A stretch of DNA of 64,000 nt from Calliopsis andreniformis (GCF_051401765.1 NW_027480440.1:2542001-2606000), one strand, 5' to 3'; shown: positions 36,509-51,157, counted from the first letter of the stretch. Notes: a model not told the origin generated them from the letters alone. A program made the numbers and translations.

Positions 36509-39239
36509 ATTGAGGATTGAGGATTGAGGATTGAGGATTGAGGATTGAGGCTTTAAGATTGAGGTTTGGGTATTGAGGATTGAACATTGAGGATTGAGGA
36601 TTGAGGATTGAGGATTGAGTATGGGGGATTGCGGATTGAACATTGAGGATTGAGGATTGAGGATTGAGGACTGAAGATTGAATATTGATGATTGAAGATT
36701 GATGATTGAGGGTTGAGAGTTGTGGATTGAGGACGAGGACTGAGGGTTGAGTATTGATGTCTGAGGCCTGAGGATTGAGGGTTGAGGATTGAGAATTGAG
36801 GATTGAGGATTGAGGACTGAAGATTGAGGATTGGGTATTGAGGATTGAAGAATGAGGATTGAGGATTGATGATTGATGATTGAGGATTGAGTATTGAGGA
36901 TTGAGGATTGAGTATTGGGGATTGCGGATTGATCATTGAGGATTGAGGTTTGAGGATTGAGGATTGAGGATTGAGGATTGAGGATTGAGGATTGAGGATT
37001 GACAAGTGATTGTTGAGGACTGAGGGCCGAAGATTGAGGATTCAGGATTGGGGACTCAGAATTGAGGTTTGAGGACTGAGGATTGAGGATTGAGGATTGA
37101 AGATTGAATATTGATGATCGAAGATTGAGGATTGAGGATTGAGGGTTGTGTATTGAGGACGAGGACTGAGGGTTGAGTATTGATGTTTGAGGTCTGAGGA
37201 TTGAGGATTGAGGATTGAGGATTGAGGATTGAAGATTGAATAATGATGATTGAAGGTTGAGGATTGAGGATTGAGGGTTGTGGATTCAGGACGAGGACTG
37301 AGGGCTGAGTATTGATGTTTGAGGTCTGAGGATTGAGGATAGAGGATTGAGAATTGTGGATTGAGGATTGAGGATTGAAGATTGAATATTGATGATTGAA
37401 GATTGATGATTGAGGATTGAGAGTTGTGGATTGAGGACGAGGACTGAGGGTTGAGTATTGATGTCTGAGGTCTGAGGATTGAGGATAGAGGATTGAGAAT
37501 TGAGGATTGAGGATTGAGGATTGAAGATTGAGGATTGGGTATTGAGGATTGAAGAATGAGGACTGAGGATTGAGGATTGAGGATCGAGGATTGAAGATTG
37601 AAGATTGGGTATTGAGGATTGAACATTGAGGATTGAGGATTGAGGATTGAGGATTGAGGATTGAGGATTGAAGATTGAATATTGATGATTGAAGGTTCAG
37701 GATTGAGGATTGAGGGTTTTGTATTCATGACGAGGACTGAGGGTTGAGCATTGATGTTTGAGGTCTGAGGATTGAGGATAGAGGATTGAGAATTGAGGAT
37801 TGAGGATTGAGGATTGAAGATTGAGGATTGGGTATTGAGGATTGAAGAATGAGGACTGAGGATTGAGGATTGAGGATTGAGGATTGAAGATTGAGTATTG
37901 AGGATTGAAGATTGAGGATTGAGGATTGAGGATTCAGGATTGAGGATTGAGGATTGAGGATTGAGGATTAAGGATTGAAGATTGAATATTGAAGATCGAA
38001 GATTGAGGATTGAGTATTGAGGGTTGTGTATTGAGGACGAGGACTGAGGGTTGAGTATTGATGTTTGAGGTCTGAGGATTGAGGATTCAGGATTGAGAAT
38101 AGAGGATTGATGATTGAGGAATGAAGATTGAGGATTTGGTGTTGAGGATTGAAGAATGAGGATTGAGGATTGAGGATTGAGGATTGAGGATTGAAGATTG
38201 AGTATTGAGGATTGAAGATTGAGGATTGAGGATTGAGGATTGAGGATTGAGGATTGAGGATTGAGGATTGAAGATTGAGTATTGATGATTGAAGATTGAG
38301 GATTGAGGATTGATGACTAAGTATTGAGGATTGAAGATTGAGGATTCAGGATTGAGGATTGAGGATTGAGGAATGAGGATTGTGGATTGAGGGTTGTGGA
38401 TTGGGGACCAGGACTCAGGGTTGAATATTGATGTTTGAGGTCTGAGGATTGAGGATTGAGGATTGAGAATAGATGATTGAGGATTGAGGATTGAAGATTG
38501 AGGATTTGGTATTGAGGATTGAAGAATCAGGATTGAGGATTGAGGATTGAGGCCTGAGGATTGAGAATTGAGAACTGAGGGTGAGGACTGAGGGCTGAGG
38601 GTTGAGGTTTGAGGAATGAGGACTAACGATTGAGGATTGAGGATTGAAGATTGAGTATTGAGGATTGAAGATTGTGGATTGAGGATTGAGGATTGAGGAT
38701 TGAGGATTGAGGATTGAGGATTGAGGATTTAAGATTGAGGATTGGGTATTGAGGATTGAACATTGAGGATTGAGCATTGAGGATTGAGGATTGAGTATTG
38801 GGGATTGCGGATTGAACATTGAGGATTGAGGACTGAAGATTGAATATTGATGATTGAAGATTGATGATTGAGGATTGAGAGTTGTGGATTGAGGACGAGG
38901 ACTGAGGGTTGAGTATTGATGTCTGAGGTCTGAGGATTGAGGAATGAGGATTGAGAATTGAGGATTGAGGATTGAGGACTGAAGATTGAGGATTGGGTAT
39001 TGAGGATTGAAGAATGAGGATTGAGGATTGAGGATTGATGATTGAGGATTGAGTATTGAGGATTGAGGATTGAGTATTGGGGATTGCGGATTGATCATTG
39101 AGGATTGAGGATTGAGGATTGAGGATTGAGGATTGTGGATTGAGGATTGAGGGTTGCGTATTGAAGATTGAGGATTGGGGATTGAGGATTGAGGATTGAG
39201 GATTGAGGATTGAGGATTGACGATTGAAGATTGAGGATT

Positions 39240-39380
39240 GGGGACTGAGAGTTGATGGTTGAGTGATGAGAATTGATGTTTGTGGAAAGAGATATGAAGA
39301 TTGCAGATTGAGTATTGCGTATGGAAAACTCTGAACTGAGGATACTCTAGTGAGGATTGAGGATTGACAACTGATTGTTG
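39240..39380 (+). repeat. S element 8, subtype C
   Basis: Subtype C has GTGGAAA GAGATAT and GATACTCTAGTG in place of GATATTCTATTG, on an otherwise B-like backbone. Confidence 0.9.
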
Positions 39381-41594
39381 AGGACTGAGGGCTGAAGATT
39401 AAGGATTCAGGATTGAGGATTCAGGACTGTGGTTTGAGGACTGTGGATTGAGTATTGAGGATGGGGAATTGAGGATTGAGGATCGAGGATTGAGAATTGA
39501 GGATTGAGGATTGAGGATTGAAGATTGAGGATTGGGTATTGAGGATTGAAGAATTAGGACTGAGGATTGAGGATTGAGGATTGAGGATTGAAGATTGAGT
39601 ATTGAGTATTGAGGATTGAAGATTGAGGATTGAGGATTGAGGATTGAGGATTGAGGATTGAGGATTGAGGATTGAGGATTGAGGTTTGAGGATTGAAGAT
39701 TGAGTATTGAGGATTGAAGATTGAGGATTGAGGATTGAGGATTGAGGAATGAAGATTGAGTATTGAGGATTGAAGATTGAGGATTGAGGATTGAGGATTG
39801 AGGATTGAGGATTGAGGATTGAGGATTGAGGATTGAAGATTGAGTATTGAGGATTGAAGATTGAGGATTGAGGATTGAGGATTGAGGATTGAGGATTGAG
39901 GATTGAGGATTGAGGATTGAGGATTGAGGATTGAGGATTGAGGATTGAAGATTGAGTATTGAGGATTGAAGATTGAGGATTGAGGATTGAGGATTGAGGA
40001 TTGAGGATTGAGTATTGGGGATTGAGGATTGAGGATTGAGGATTGAAGATTGAGGATTGAGGATTGAGGATTAAAGGTTGAGCATTGAGGATTGAAGGTT
40101 GAGGATTGATGATTGAGGATTGAGGATTGAGGATTGAGGATTGAGGATTGAGTATTGAAGATTGAGGATTGATGATTGAGGATGGAGGATTGAGGATTGA
40201 GGATTGAGTATTGGGGATTGACAACTGATTGTTGAGGACTGAGGGCTGAAGATTGAGGATTCAGGATTGAGGATTTAGAATTGAGGTTTGAGGACTGAGG
40301 ATTGAGGATTGAGGATTGAAGATTGAATATTGATGATCGAAGATTGAGGATTGAGTATTGAGCGTTGTGTATTGAGGACGAGGACTGAGGGTTGAGTATT
40401 GATGTTTGAGGTCTGAGGATTGAGGATTGAGGATTGAGAATAGAGGATTGAGGATTGAGGAATGAAGATTGAGGATTTGGTGTTGAGGATTGAAGAATGA
40501 GGATTGAGGATTGAGGATTGAGGATTGAGGATTGAAGATTGAGTATTGAGGATTGATGATTGAGGATTGAGGATTGAGGATTGAGGATTGAGGATTGAGG
40601 ATTGAGGATTGAAGATTGAGTATTGATGATTGAAGATTGAGGATTGAGGATTGATGACTAAGTATTGAGGATTGAAGATTGAGGACTCAGGATTGAGGAT
40701 TGAGGATTGAGGAATGAGGATTGAGGATTGAGGGTTGTGGATTGGGAACCAGGACTCAGGGTTGAATATTGATGTTTGAGGTCTGAGTATTGAGGATTGA
40801 GGATTGAGAATAGATGATTGAGGATTGAGGATTGAAGATTGAGGATTGGGTGTTGAGGATTGAAGAATCAGGATTGAGGATTGAGGATTGAGGCCTGAGG
40901 ATTGAGAATTGAGAACTGAGGGTGAGGACTGAGGGCTGAGGGTTGAGGTTTGAGGAATGAGGACTAACGATTGAGGATTGAGGATTGAAGATTGAGTATT
41001 GAGGATTGAAGATTGTGGATTGAGGATTGAGGATTGAGGATTGAGGATTGAGGATTGAGGATTGAGGATTTAAGATTGAGGATTGGGTATTGAGGATTGA
41101 ACATTGAGGATTGAGCATTGAGGATTGAGGATTGAGTATTGGGGATTGCGGATTGAACATTGAGGATTGAGGATTGAGGATTGAGGACTGAAGATTGAAT
41201 ATTGATGATTGAAGATTGATGATTGAGGATTGAGAGTTGTGGATTGAGGACGAGGACTGAGGGTTGAGTATTGATGTCTGAGGTCTGAGGATTGAGGAAT
41301 GAGGATTGAGAATTGAGGATTGAGGATTGAGGACTGAAGATTGAGGATTGGGTATTGAGGATTGAAGAATGAGGATTGAGGATTGAGGATTGATGATTGA
41401 GGATTGAGTATTGAGGATTGAGGATTGAGTATTGGGGATTGCGGATTGATCATTGAGGATTGAGGATTGAGGATTGAGGATAGAGGATTGTGGATTGTGG
41501 ATTGAGGATTCAGTATTGAAGATTGAGGATTGGGGATTGAGGATTGAGGATTGAGGATTGAGGATTGAGGATTGACGATTGAAGATTGAGGATT

Positions 41595-41735
41595 GGGGAC
41601 TGAGAGTTGATGGTTGAGTGATGAGATTTGATGTTTGTGGAAAGAGATATGAAGATTGCAGATTGAGTATTGCGTATGGAAAACTCTGAACTGAGGATAC
41701 TCTAGTGAGGATTGAGGATTGACAACTGGTTGTTG
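41595..41735 (+). repeat. S element 9, subtype C
   Basis: As S element 8, with GAGATTT for GAGAATT near the start and a terminal landmark of CAACTGGTTGTTG. Confidence 0.9.
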
Positions 41736-42831
41736 AGGACTGAGGGCTGAAGATTGAGGATTCAGGATTGAGGATTCAGGACTGTGGTTTGAGGACTGTG
41801 GATTGAGGATTGAGGATTGGGGATTGAGGATTGAGGATCGAGGATTGAAGATTGAAGATTGGGTATTGAGGATTGAACATTGAGGATTGAGGATTGAGGA
41901 TTGAGGATTGAGGATTGAGGATTGAAGATTGAGTATTGAGTATTGAGGATTGAAGATTGAGAATTGAGGATTGAGGATTGAGGATTGAGGATTGAGGATT
42001 GAGGATTGAGGATTGAGGATTGAGGATTGAAGATTGAGTATTGAGGATTGAAGATTGAGGATTGAGGATTGAGGATTGAGGATTGAGGATTGAGGATTGA
42101 GGATTGAGGATTGAGGATTGAGGATTGAGGATTGAGGATTGAAGATTGAGTATTGAGGATTGAAGATTGAGGATTGGGGATTGAGGATTGAGGATTGAGG
42201 ATTCAGGATTGAGGATTGAGGATTGAGGATTGAGGAATGAAGATTGAGGATTGAGGATTGAGGATTAAAGGTTGAGCATTGATGATTGAAGGTTCATTAT
42301 TGAGGATTGAGGGTTTTGGATTCAGGACGAGGACTGAGGGTTGAGCATTGATGTTTGAGGTCTGAGGATTGAGGATAGAGGATTGAGAATTGAGGATTGA
42401 GGATTGAGGATTGAAGATTGAGGATTGGGTATTGAGGATTGAAGAATGAGGACTGATGATTGAGGATTGAGGATTGAGGATTGAGGATTGAGGATTCAGG
42501 ATTGAAGATTGAATATTGATGATTGAAGGTTGAGGATTGAGGATTGAGGGTTGTGGATTCAGGACGAGGACTGAGGGTTGAGTATTGATGTTTGAGGTCT
42601 GAGGATTGAGGATAGAGGATTGAGAATTGAGGATTGAGGATTGAGGATTGAAGATTGAGGATTGGGTATTGAGGATTGAAGAATTAGGACTGAGGATTTA
42701 GGATTGCGGATTGAGGATTGAAGATTGAGTATTGAGTATTGAGGATTGAAGATTGAGGATTGAGGATTGAGGATTGAGGATTGAGGATTGAGGATTGAGG
42801 ATAGAGGATTGAGGATTGAGGATTGAAGATT

Positions 42832-43991
42832 GAGTATTGAGGATTGAAGATTGAGGATTGAGGATTGAGGATTGAGGATTGAGGATTGAGGATTGAGGAT
42901 TGAGGATTGAGGATTGAGGATTGAGGATTGAGGATTGAGGATTGAGGATTGAAGATTGAGTATTGAGGATTGAAGATTGAGGATTGAGGATTGAGGATTG
43001 AGGATTGAGGATTGAGAATTGAGGATTGAGGATTGAGGATTGAGGATTGAAGATTGAGGATTGAGGATTGAGGATTAAAGGTTGAGCATTGAGGATTGAA
43101 GGTTGAGGATTGATGATTGAGGATTGAGGATTGAGGATTGAGGATTGAGGATTGAGTATTGAAGATTGAGGATTGATGTTTGAGGATGGAGGATTGAGGA
43201 TTGAGGATTGAGTATTGGGGATTGCGGATTGAAGATTGAGGATTTGTTGTTGAGGATTGAAGAATGAGGATTGAGGATTGAGGATTGAGGATTGAGGATT
43301 GAAGATTGAGTATTGAGGATTGAAGATTGAAGATTGAGGATTGAGGATTGAGGATTGAGGATTGAGAATAGAGGATTGAGGATGGAGGATTGAAGATTGA
43401 GGATTTGGTGTTGAGGATTGAAGAATGAGGATTGAGGATTGTGGATTGAGGATTGAGGATTGAGGATTGAAGATTGAGTATTGAGGATTTAAGATTGAGG
43501 ATTGAGGATTGAGGATTGAGGATTGAGGATTGAGGATTGAGGATTGAGGCTTTAAGATTGAGGTTTGGGTATTGAGGATTGAACATTGAGGATTGAGCAT
43601 TGAGGATTGAGGATTGAGTATTGGGGATTGCGGATTGAACATTGAGGATTGAGGACTGAAGATTGAATATTGATGATTGAAGATTGATGATTGAGGATTG
43701 AGAGTTGTGGATTGAGGACGAGGACTGAGGGTTGAGTATTGATGTCTGAGGTCTGAGGATTGAGGAATGAGGATTGAGAATTGAGGATTGAGGATTGAGG
43801 ACTGAAGATTGAGGATTGGGTATTGAGGATTGAAGAATGAGGATTGAGGATTGAGGATTGATGATTGAGGATTGAGTATTGAGGATTGAGGATTGAGTAT
43901 TGGGGATTGCGGATTGATCATTGAGGATTGAGGATTGAGGATTGAGGATTGAGGATTGTGGATTGAGGATTGAGGGTTGAGTATTGAAGAT
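42832..43991. repeat. Array spacer between the two 6,086-bp-offset copies
   Basis: About 1.16 kb not included in the 6,086-bp pair. Its right half (about 43.55-43.99 kb) resembles 38.7-39.2 kb; the GATCATT variant at 39,093 and 43,916 gives an offset of 4,823. It carries no S, F, G or T element. Confidence 0.75.
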
Positions 43992-45325
43992 TGAGGATTG
44001 AGGATTGAGGATTGAGGATTCAGGATTGAGGATTGAGGATTGAGGATTGAGGATTGAGGATTGAAGATTGAATATTGAAGATCGAAGATTGAGGATTGAG
44101 TATTGAGGGTTGTGTATTGAGGACGAGGACTGAGGGTTGAGTATTGATGTTTGAGGTCTGAGGATTGAGGATTCAGGATTGAGAATAGAGGATTGATGAT
44201 TGAGGAATGAAGATTGAGGATTTGGTGTTGAGGATTGAAGAATGAGGATTGAGGATTGAGGATTGAGGATTGAGGATTGAAGATTGAGTATTGAGGATTG
44301 AAGATTGAGGATTGAGGATTGAGGATTGAGGATTGAGGATTGAGGATTGAGGATTGAAGATTGAGTATTGATGATTGAAGATTGAGGATTGAGGATTGAT
44401 GACTAAGTATTGAGGATTGAAGATTGAGGATTCAGGATTGAGGATTGAGGATTGAGGAATGAGGATTGTGGATTGAGGGTTGTGGATTGGGGACCAGGAC
44501 TCAGGGTTGAATATTGATGTTTGAGGTCTGAGGATTGAGGATTGAGGATTGAGAATAGATGATTGAGGATTGAGGATTGAAGATTGAGGATTTGGTATTG
44601 AGGATTGAAGAATCAGGATTGAGGATTGAGGATTGAGGCCTGAGGATTGAGAATTGAGAACTGAGGGTGAGGACTGAGGGCTGAGGGTTGAGGTTTGAGG
44701 AATGAGGACTAACGATTGAGGATTGAGGATTGAAGATTGAGTATTGAGGATTGAAGATTGTGGATTGAGGATTGAGGATTGAGGATTGAGGATTGAGGAT
44801 TGAGGATTGAGGATTTAAGATTGAGGATTGGGTATTGAGGATTGAACATTGAGGATTGAGCATTGAGGATTGAGGATTGAGTATTGGGGATTGCGGATTG
44901 AACATTGAGGATTGAGGACTGAAGATTGAATATTGATGATTGAAGATTGATGATTGAGGATTGAGAGTTGTGGATTGAGGACGAGGACTGAGGGTTGAGT
45001 ATTGATGTCTGAGGTCTGAGGATTGAGGAATGAGGATTGAGAATTGAGGATTGAGGATTGAGGACTGAAGATTGAGGATTGGGTATTGAGGATTGAAGAA
45101 TGAGGATTGAGGATTGAGGATTGATGATTGAGGATTGAGTATTGAGGATTGAGGATTGAGTATTGGGGATTGCGGATTGATCATTGAGGATTGAGGATTG
45201 AGGATTGAGGATTGAGGATTGTGGATTGAGGATTGAGGGTTGAGTATTGAAGATTGAGGATTGGGGATTGAGGATTGAGGATTGAGGATTGAGGATTGAG
45301 GATTGACGATTGAAGATTGAGGATT

Positions 45326-45466
45326 GGGGACTGAGAGTTGATGGTTGAGTGATGAGAATTGATGTTTGTGGAAAGAGATATGAAGATTGCAGATTGAGTA
45401 TTGCGTATGGAAAACTCTGAACTGAGGATACTCTAGTGAGGATTGAGGATTGACAACTGATTGTTG
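45326..45466 (+). repeat. S element 10, subtype C
   Basis: Counterpart of S element 8 at an offset of 6,086. Confidence 0.9.
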
Positions 45467-47680
45467 AGGACTGAGGGCTGAAGATTAAGGATTCAGGATT
45501 GAGGATTCAGGACTGTGGTTTGAGGACTGTGGATTGAGTATTGAGGATGGGGAATTGAGGATTGAGGATCGAGGATTGAGAATTGAGGATTGAGGATTGA
45601 GGATTGAAGATTGAGGATTGGGTATTGAGGATTGAAGAATTAGGACTGAGGATTGAGGATTGAGGATTGAGGATTGAAGATTGAGTATTGAGTATTGAGG
45701 ATTGAAGATTGAGGATTGAGGATTGAGGATTGAGGATTGAGGATTGAGGATTGAGGATTGAGGATTGAGGTTTGAGGATTGAAGATTGAGTATTGAGGAT
45801 TGAAGATTGAGGATTGAGGATTGAGGATTGAGGAATGAAGATTGAGTATTGAGGATTGAAGATTGAGGATTGAGGATTGAGGATTGAGGATTGAGGATTG
45901 AGGATTGAGGATTGAGGATTGAAGATTGAGTATTGAGGATTGAAGATTGAGGATTGAGGATTGAGGATTGAGGATTGAGGATTGAGGATTGAGGATTGAG
46001 GATTGAGGATTGAGGATTGAGGATTGAGGATTGAAGATTGAGTATTGAGGATTGAAGATTGAGGATTGAGGATTGAGGATTGAGGATTGAGGATTGAGTA
46101 TTGGGGATTGAGGATTGAGGATTGAGGATTGAAGATTGAGGATTGAGGATTGAGGATTAAAGGTTGAGCATTGAGGATTGAAGGTTGAGTATTGATGATT
46201 GAGGATTGAGGATTGAGGATTGAGGATTGAGGATTGAGTATTGAAGATTGAGGATTGATGATTGAGGATGGAGGATTGAGGATTGAGGATTGAGTATTGG
46301 GGATTGTCAACTGATTGTTGAGGACTGAGGGCTGAAGATTGAGGATTCAGGATTGAGGATTTAGAATTGAGGTTTGAGGACTGAGGATTGAGGATTGAGG
46401 ATTGAAGATTGAATATTGATGATCGAAGATTGAGGATTGAGTATTGAGCGTTGTGTATTGAGGACGAGGACTGAGGGTTGAGTATTGATGTTTGAGGTCT
46501 GAGGATTGAGGATTGAGGATTGAGAATAGAGGATTGAGGATTGAGGAATGAAGATTGAGGATTTGGTGTTGAGGATTGAAGAATGAGGATTGAGGATTGA
46601 GGATTGAGGATTGAGGATTGAAGATTGAGTATTGAGGATTGATGATTGAGGATTGAGGATTGAGGATTGAGGATTGAGGATTGAGGATTGAGGATTGAAG
46701 ATTGAGTATTGATGATTGAAGATTGAGGATTGAGGATTGATGACTAAGTATTGAGGATTGAAGATTGAGGACTCAGGATTGAGGATTGAGGATTGAGGAA
46801 TGAGGATTGAGGATTGAGGGTTGTGGATTGGGAACCAGGACTCAGGGTTGAATATTGATGTTTGAGGTCTGAGTATTGAGGATTGAGGATTGAGAATAGA
46901 TGATTGAGGATTGAGGATTGAAGATTGAGGATTGGGTGTTGAGGATTGAAGAATCAGGATTGAGGATTGAGGATTGAGGCCTGAGGATTGAGAATTGAGA
47001 ACTGAGGGTGAGGACTGAGGGCTGAGGGTTGAGGTTTGAGGAATGAGGACTAACGATTGAGGATTGAGGATTGAAGATTGAGTATTGAGGATTGAAGATT
47101 GTGGATTGAGGATTGAGGATTGAGGATTGAGGATTGAGGATTGAGGATTGAGGATTTAAGATTGAGGATTGGGTATTGAGGATTGAACATTGAGGATTGA
47201 GCATTGAGGATTGAGGATTGAGTATTGGGGATTGCGGATTGAACATTGAGGATTGAGGATTGAGGATTGAGGACTGAAGATTGAATATTGATGATTGAAG
47301 ATTGATGATTGAGGATTGAGAGTTGTGGATTGAGGACGAGGACTGAGGGTTGAGTATTGATGTCTGAGGTCTGAGGATTGAGGAATGAGGATTGAGAATT
47401 GAGGATTGAGGATTGAGGACTGAAGATTGAGGATTGGGTATTGAGGATTGAAGAATGAGGATTGAGGATTGAGGATTGATGATTGAGGATTGAGTATTGA
47501 GGATTGAGGATTGAGTATTGGGGATTGCGGATTGATCATTGAGGATTGAGGATTGAGGATTGAGGATTGAGGATTGTGGATTGTGGATTGAGGATTCAGT
47601 ATTGAAGATTGAGGATTGGGGATTGAGGATTGAGGATTGAGGATTGAGGATTGAGGATTGACGATTGAAGATTGAGGATT

Positions 47681-47821
47681 GGGGACTGAGAGTTGATGGT
47701 TGAGTGATGAGATTTGATGTTTGTGGAAAGAGATATGAAGATTGCAGATTGAGTATTGCGTATGGAAAACTCTGAACTGAGGATACTCTAGTGAGGATTG
47801 AGGATTGACAACTGGTTGTTG
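47681..47821 (+). repeat. S element 11, subtype C
   Basis: Counterpart of S element 9 at an offset of 6,086, with the same CAACTGGTTGTTG terminus. Confidence 0.9.
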
Positions 47822-48966
47822 AGGACTGAGGGCTGAAGATTGAGGATTCAGGATTGAGGATTCAGGACTGTGGTTTGAGGACTGTGGATTGAGGATTGAG
47901 GATTGGGGATTGAGGATTGAGGATCGAGGATTGAAGATTGAAGATTGGGTATTGAGTATTGAACATTGAGGATTGAGGATTGAGGATTGATGATTGAGGA
48001 TTGAGGATTGAAGATTGAGTATTGAGTATTGAGGATTGAAGATTGAGAATTGAGGATTGAGGATTGAGGATTGAGGATTGAGGATTGAGGATTGAGGATT
48101 GAGGATTGAGGATTGAAGATTGAGTATTGAGGATTGAAGATTGAGGATTGAGGATTGAGGATTGAGGATTGAGGATTGAGGATTGAGGATTGAGGATTGA
48201 GGATTGAGGATTGAGGATTGAGGATTGAAGATTGAGTATTGAGGATTGAAGATTGAGGATTGGGGATTGAGGATTGAGGATTGAGGATTCAGGATTGAGG
48301 ATTGAGGATTGAGGATTGAGGAATGAAGATTGAGGATTGAGGATTGAGGATTAAAGGTTGAGCATTGATGATTGAAGGTTCATTATTGAGGATTGAGGGT
48401 TTTGGATTCAGGACGAGGACTGAGGGTTGAGCATTGATGTTTGAGGTCTGAGGATTGAGGATAGAGGATTGAGAATTGAGGATTGAGGATTGAGGATTGA
48501 AGATTGAGGATTGGGTATTGAGGATTGAAGAATGAGGACTGATGATTGAGGATTGAGGATTGAGGATTGAGGATTGAGGATTCAGGATTGAAGATTGAAT
48601 ATTGATGATTGAAGGTTGAGGATTGAGGATTGAGGGTTGTGGATTCAGGACGAGGACTGAGGGTTGAGTATTGATGTTTGAGGTCTGAGGATTGAGGATA
48701 GAGGATTGAGAATTGAGGATTGAGGATTGAGGATTGAAGATTGAGGATTGGGTATTGAGGATTGAAGAATTAGGACTGAGGATTTAGGATTGAGGATTGA
48801 GGATTGAAGATTGAGTATTGAGTATTGAGGATTGAAGATTGAGGATTGAGGATTGAGGATTGAGGATTGAGGATTGAGGATTGAGGATAGAGGATTGAGG
48901 ATTGAGGATTGAAGATTGAGGATTGGGGATTGAGGATTGAGGATTGAGGATTGAAGATTGAGGATT

Positions 48967-49107
48967 GGGGACTGAGTGTTGAGGGTTGAGTGATGAGAAT
49001 TGATGTTTGTGGATAGAGATTTGAAGATTGCAGATTGAGTATTGCGTATGGAAAACTCTGAACTGAGGATATTCTATTGAGGATTGAGGATTGACAACTG
49101 ATTGTTG
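48967..49107 (+). repeat. S element 12, subtype B
   Basis: Subtype B returns here, just past the right edge of the 6,086-bp block. It is followed by GAAGGCT rather than GAGGGCT. Confidence 0.9.
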
Positions 49108-49372
49108 AGGACTGAAGGCTGAAGATTGAGGTTTCAGGATTGACGATTCAGGATTGTGGTTTGAGGACTGATGATTGAGGTTTGAGGATTGATGATTGAG
49201 GATTGAGGTTTGAGGACTGAGGATTGAGGGTTGAGGATTGAGGATTGAGGATTGACGCTTGAGGATTGATGGTTGAGGATGGAGGATTGAAGAGAGAGGA
49301 CTGAGTGTTGAGGATTAAGTGTTGAGAATTGATGTTTGAGGATTGAGATTTGATTATTGAATATTGTGGATT

Positions 49373-49407
49373 GAGTATTGAACCATGAGAATTCAGGATA
49401 TTCTATT
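49373..49407 (+). repeat. T element 1
   Basis: T is 35 bp, five altered heptamers in register: GAGTATT, GAATCGT (GAACCAT in this copy), GAGAATT, CAGGATA, TTCTATT. It contains the EcoRI hexamer GAATTC. It shares the GATATTCTATTG core with S but is not followed by the CAACTGATTGTTG landmark. Confidence 0.88.
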
Positions 49408-51157
49408 GAGTATTGAGAATTGAGTATTGATGGTTGAGTATTGAGGATAGATGGTTGAGGTTTGTGTGTTGAATGTTGAGGATTGAGGATTGAGGATTGA
49501 GGACTGAAGATTGAGGATTGAAGATTTAGTATTGACGATTGAAGACTGAGGATTGAGGATTGAGTGTTGGGGATTGAGGACGAGGACTGACGGTAGAGGA
49601 TTGAGGTTTGTGGATTGTGGATTGAGGATTGAGGACTGAGGATTGAGGATTGAGGACTGAGCATTGATGATTGAAGATTGAGGACTGGGGATTGAGGATT
49701 GAAGATTGAGGATTAAGGATTGAGCATTGGGGATTGGTGATCTAGGATTGGAGATTGATTATTGAGGATTGAAGATAGAGGATTGAGGATTCAGGATTGA
49801 GAATTGAGAATTGAGGATGGGGACTGACGGTAGAGGATTGAGGTTTGTGGATTGTGGATTGAGGATTGAGGACTGAGGATTGAGGATTGAGGACTGAGCA
49901 TTGAGGATTGAATATTGAGGATTGAGGATTGACAATTGATTGTTGAGGACTGAGGGCAGAAGATTGAGGATTCAGGATTGAGGATTCAGAATTGAGGTTT
50001 GAGGAATGAGGATTGAGGATTGAAGATTGATTATTGAGGATTGAATATTGAGGATTGAGGATTGAGGATTGAGGATTGGGGATTGAGGATGAGAGTTGAG
50101 CGTTGAGGATCGAGGTCTGAGGACTGAGGACTGAGGATTGAGTTTTGAGAATTGAGGATTGAGGATTGAGTATTGAAGATTGAGGATTGGGTATTGAGGA
50201 TTGAAGGATGAGGCTTGAGGATTGAGGATTGAGGATTGAGGATTGAAGATTGAGTATTGAGGTTTGAAGGCTGACGATTGAGGGTTGAGGATTGAGTATT
50301 GAGGATTGAGGATTGACAATTGATTGTTGAGGACTGAGGGCTAAAGATTGAGGATTCAGGATTGAGAATTGAGAGTTGAGGATTGGGACTGAGGGTTGAG
50401 GATTGAGGATTGAGGGCAGAGGATTGACGATTGAGTATTGAAGATTGAGGATTGATGACTGACGATTGAGAATTGAGGATTGATGATTGCGGATTGAGGA
50501 TTGAAGATTGAGTATTGAGGATTGAACATTGAGGATTGAGGATTGAGGGTTGAGGTATGAAGATTGAGAATTGAGGATTGAAGTTTGAGTATTGATGATT
50601 GAAGATTGCGGATTGATTATTCAGGGTTGAGGATTGAGGGCGAGGACTGAGGGTTGAGGATTGAGGACTGAGGGTTGAGGATTGAGGATTGAGCATTGAG
50701 GATTGAAGATTGAGTACTAGGGATTGAGGATTGAAGATTGAGGATTAAGGATTGAGGATTGGGGATTGGGGATCTAGGATTGGAGATTGATTATTGCGGA
50801 TTGAAGAATGAGGGTTGATGATTGAGGATCGAGAATTGAGAATTGAAGATTGAGGATTGAGGACTGAGGATTGAGGATTGAGGACTGAAGATTGAGGATT
50901 GGGGAGTGAGGATTGTCGATTGAGGATTGAGTATTGAGGATTGAGAATTGAGGATTGAGCATTGCAGATTGAGTATTGAGGATTGACGGTTGAGGATTGA
51001 GAATTGATGTTTGAGGATTGACGATGAGGGCTGAGGGTTGAGGATTGAGGATTGAGGACTGAGGACTGAGGATTGAGTGTTGAGGATTGAGGGTTGAGGA
51101 TTGTGGATTGACGATTGAGGATTGAGGATGAGGGCTGAGGTTTGAGGTTTGAGGTTT

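Larger units (their letters stand above)
37905..42832. repeat. HOR copy, left member of the 6,086-bp offset pair
   Basis: Aligns with about 43,991-48,918. S (39,240 and 45,326; 41,595 and 47,681), G (38,549 and 44,635; 40,890 and 46,976) and landmarks (39,368 and 45,454; 40,222 and 46,308) keep the offset. The copies part at 42,832 and 48,918, where this one reads GAGTATT GAGG and the partner GAGGATT GGGG. Small differences exist, for example GCGGATT at about 42,705 against GAGGATT in the partner. Confidence 0.9.
43991..48918. repeat. HOR copy, right member of the 6,086-bp offset pair
   Basis: Partner of about 37,905-42,832. From about 44,340 this block is itself the left part of the 8,658-bp tandem duplication, so the same content appears a third time from 52,998. 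Confidence 0.9.
34900..48920. repeat. Array domain B: S subtypes B and C, 6,086-bp offset duplication
   Basis: Standard F elements stop at 33,580. Two altered F copies appear at 35,829 and 36,466, and S changes to subtype B (35,483, 36,120) and then subtype C (39,240, 41,595, 45,326, 47,681). G elements persist at 35,309, 38,549, 40,890, 44,635 and 46,976. A block of about 4.9 kb occurs twice at an offset of 6,086 bp. The domain looks like a related but separately amplified branch of the same satellite. No gene is present. Confidence 0.8.
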
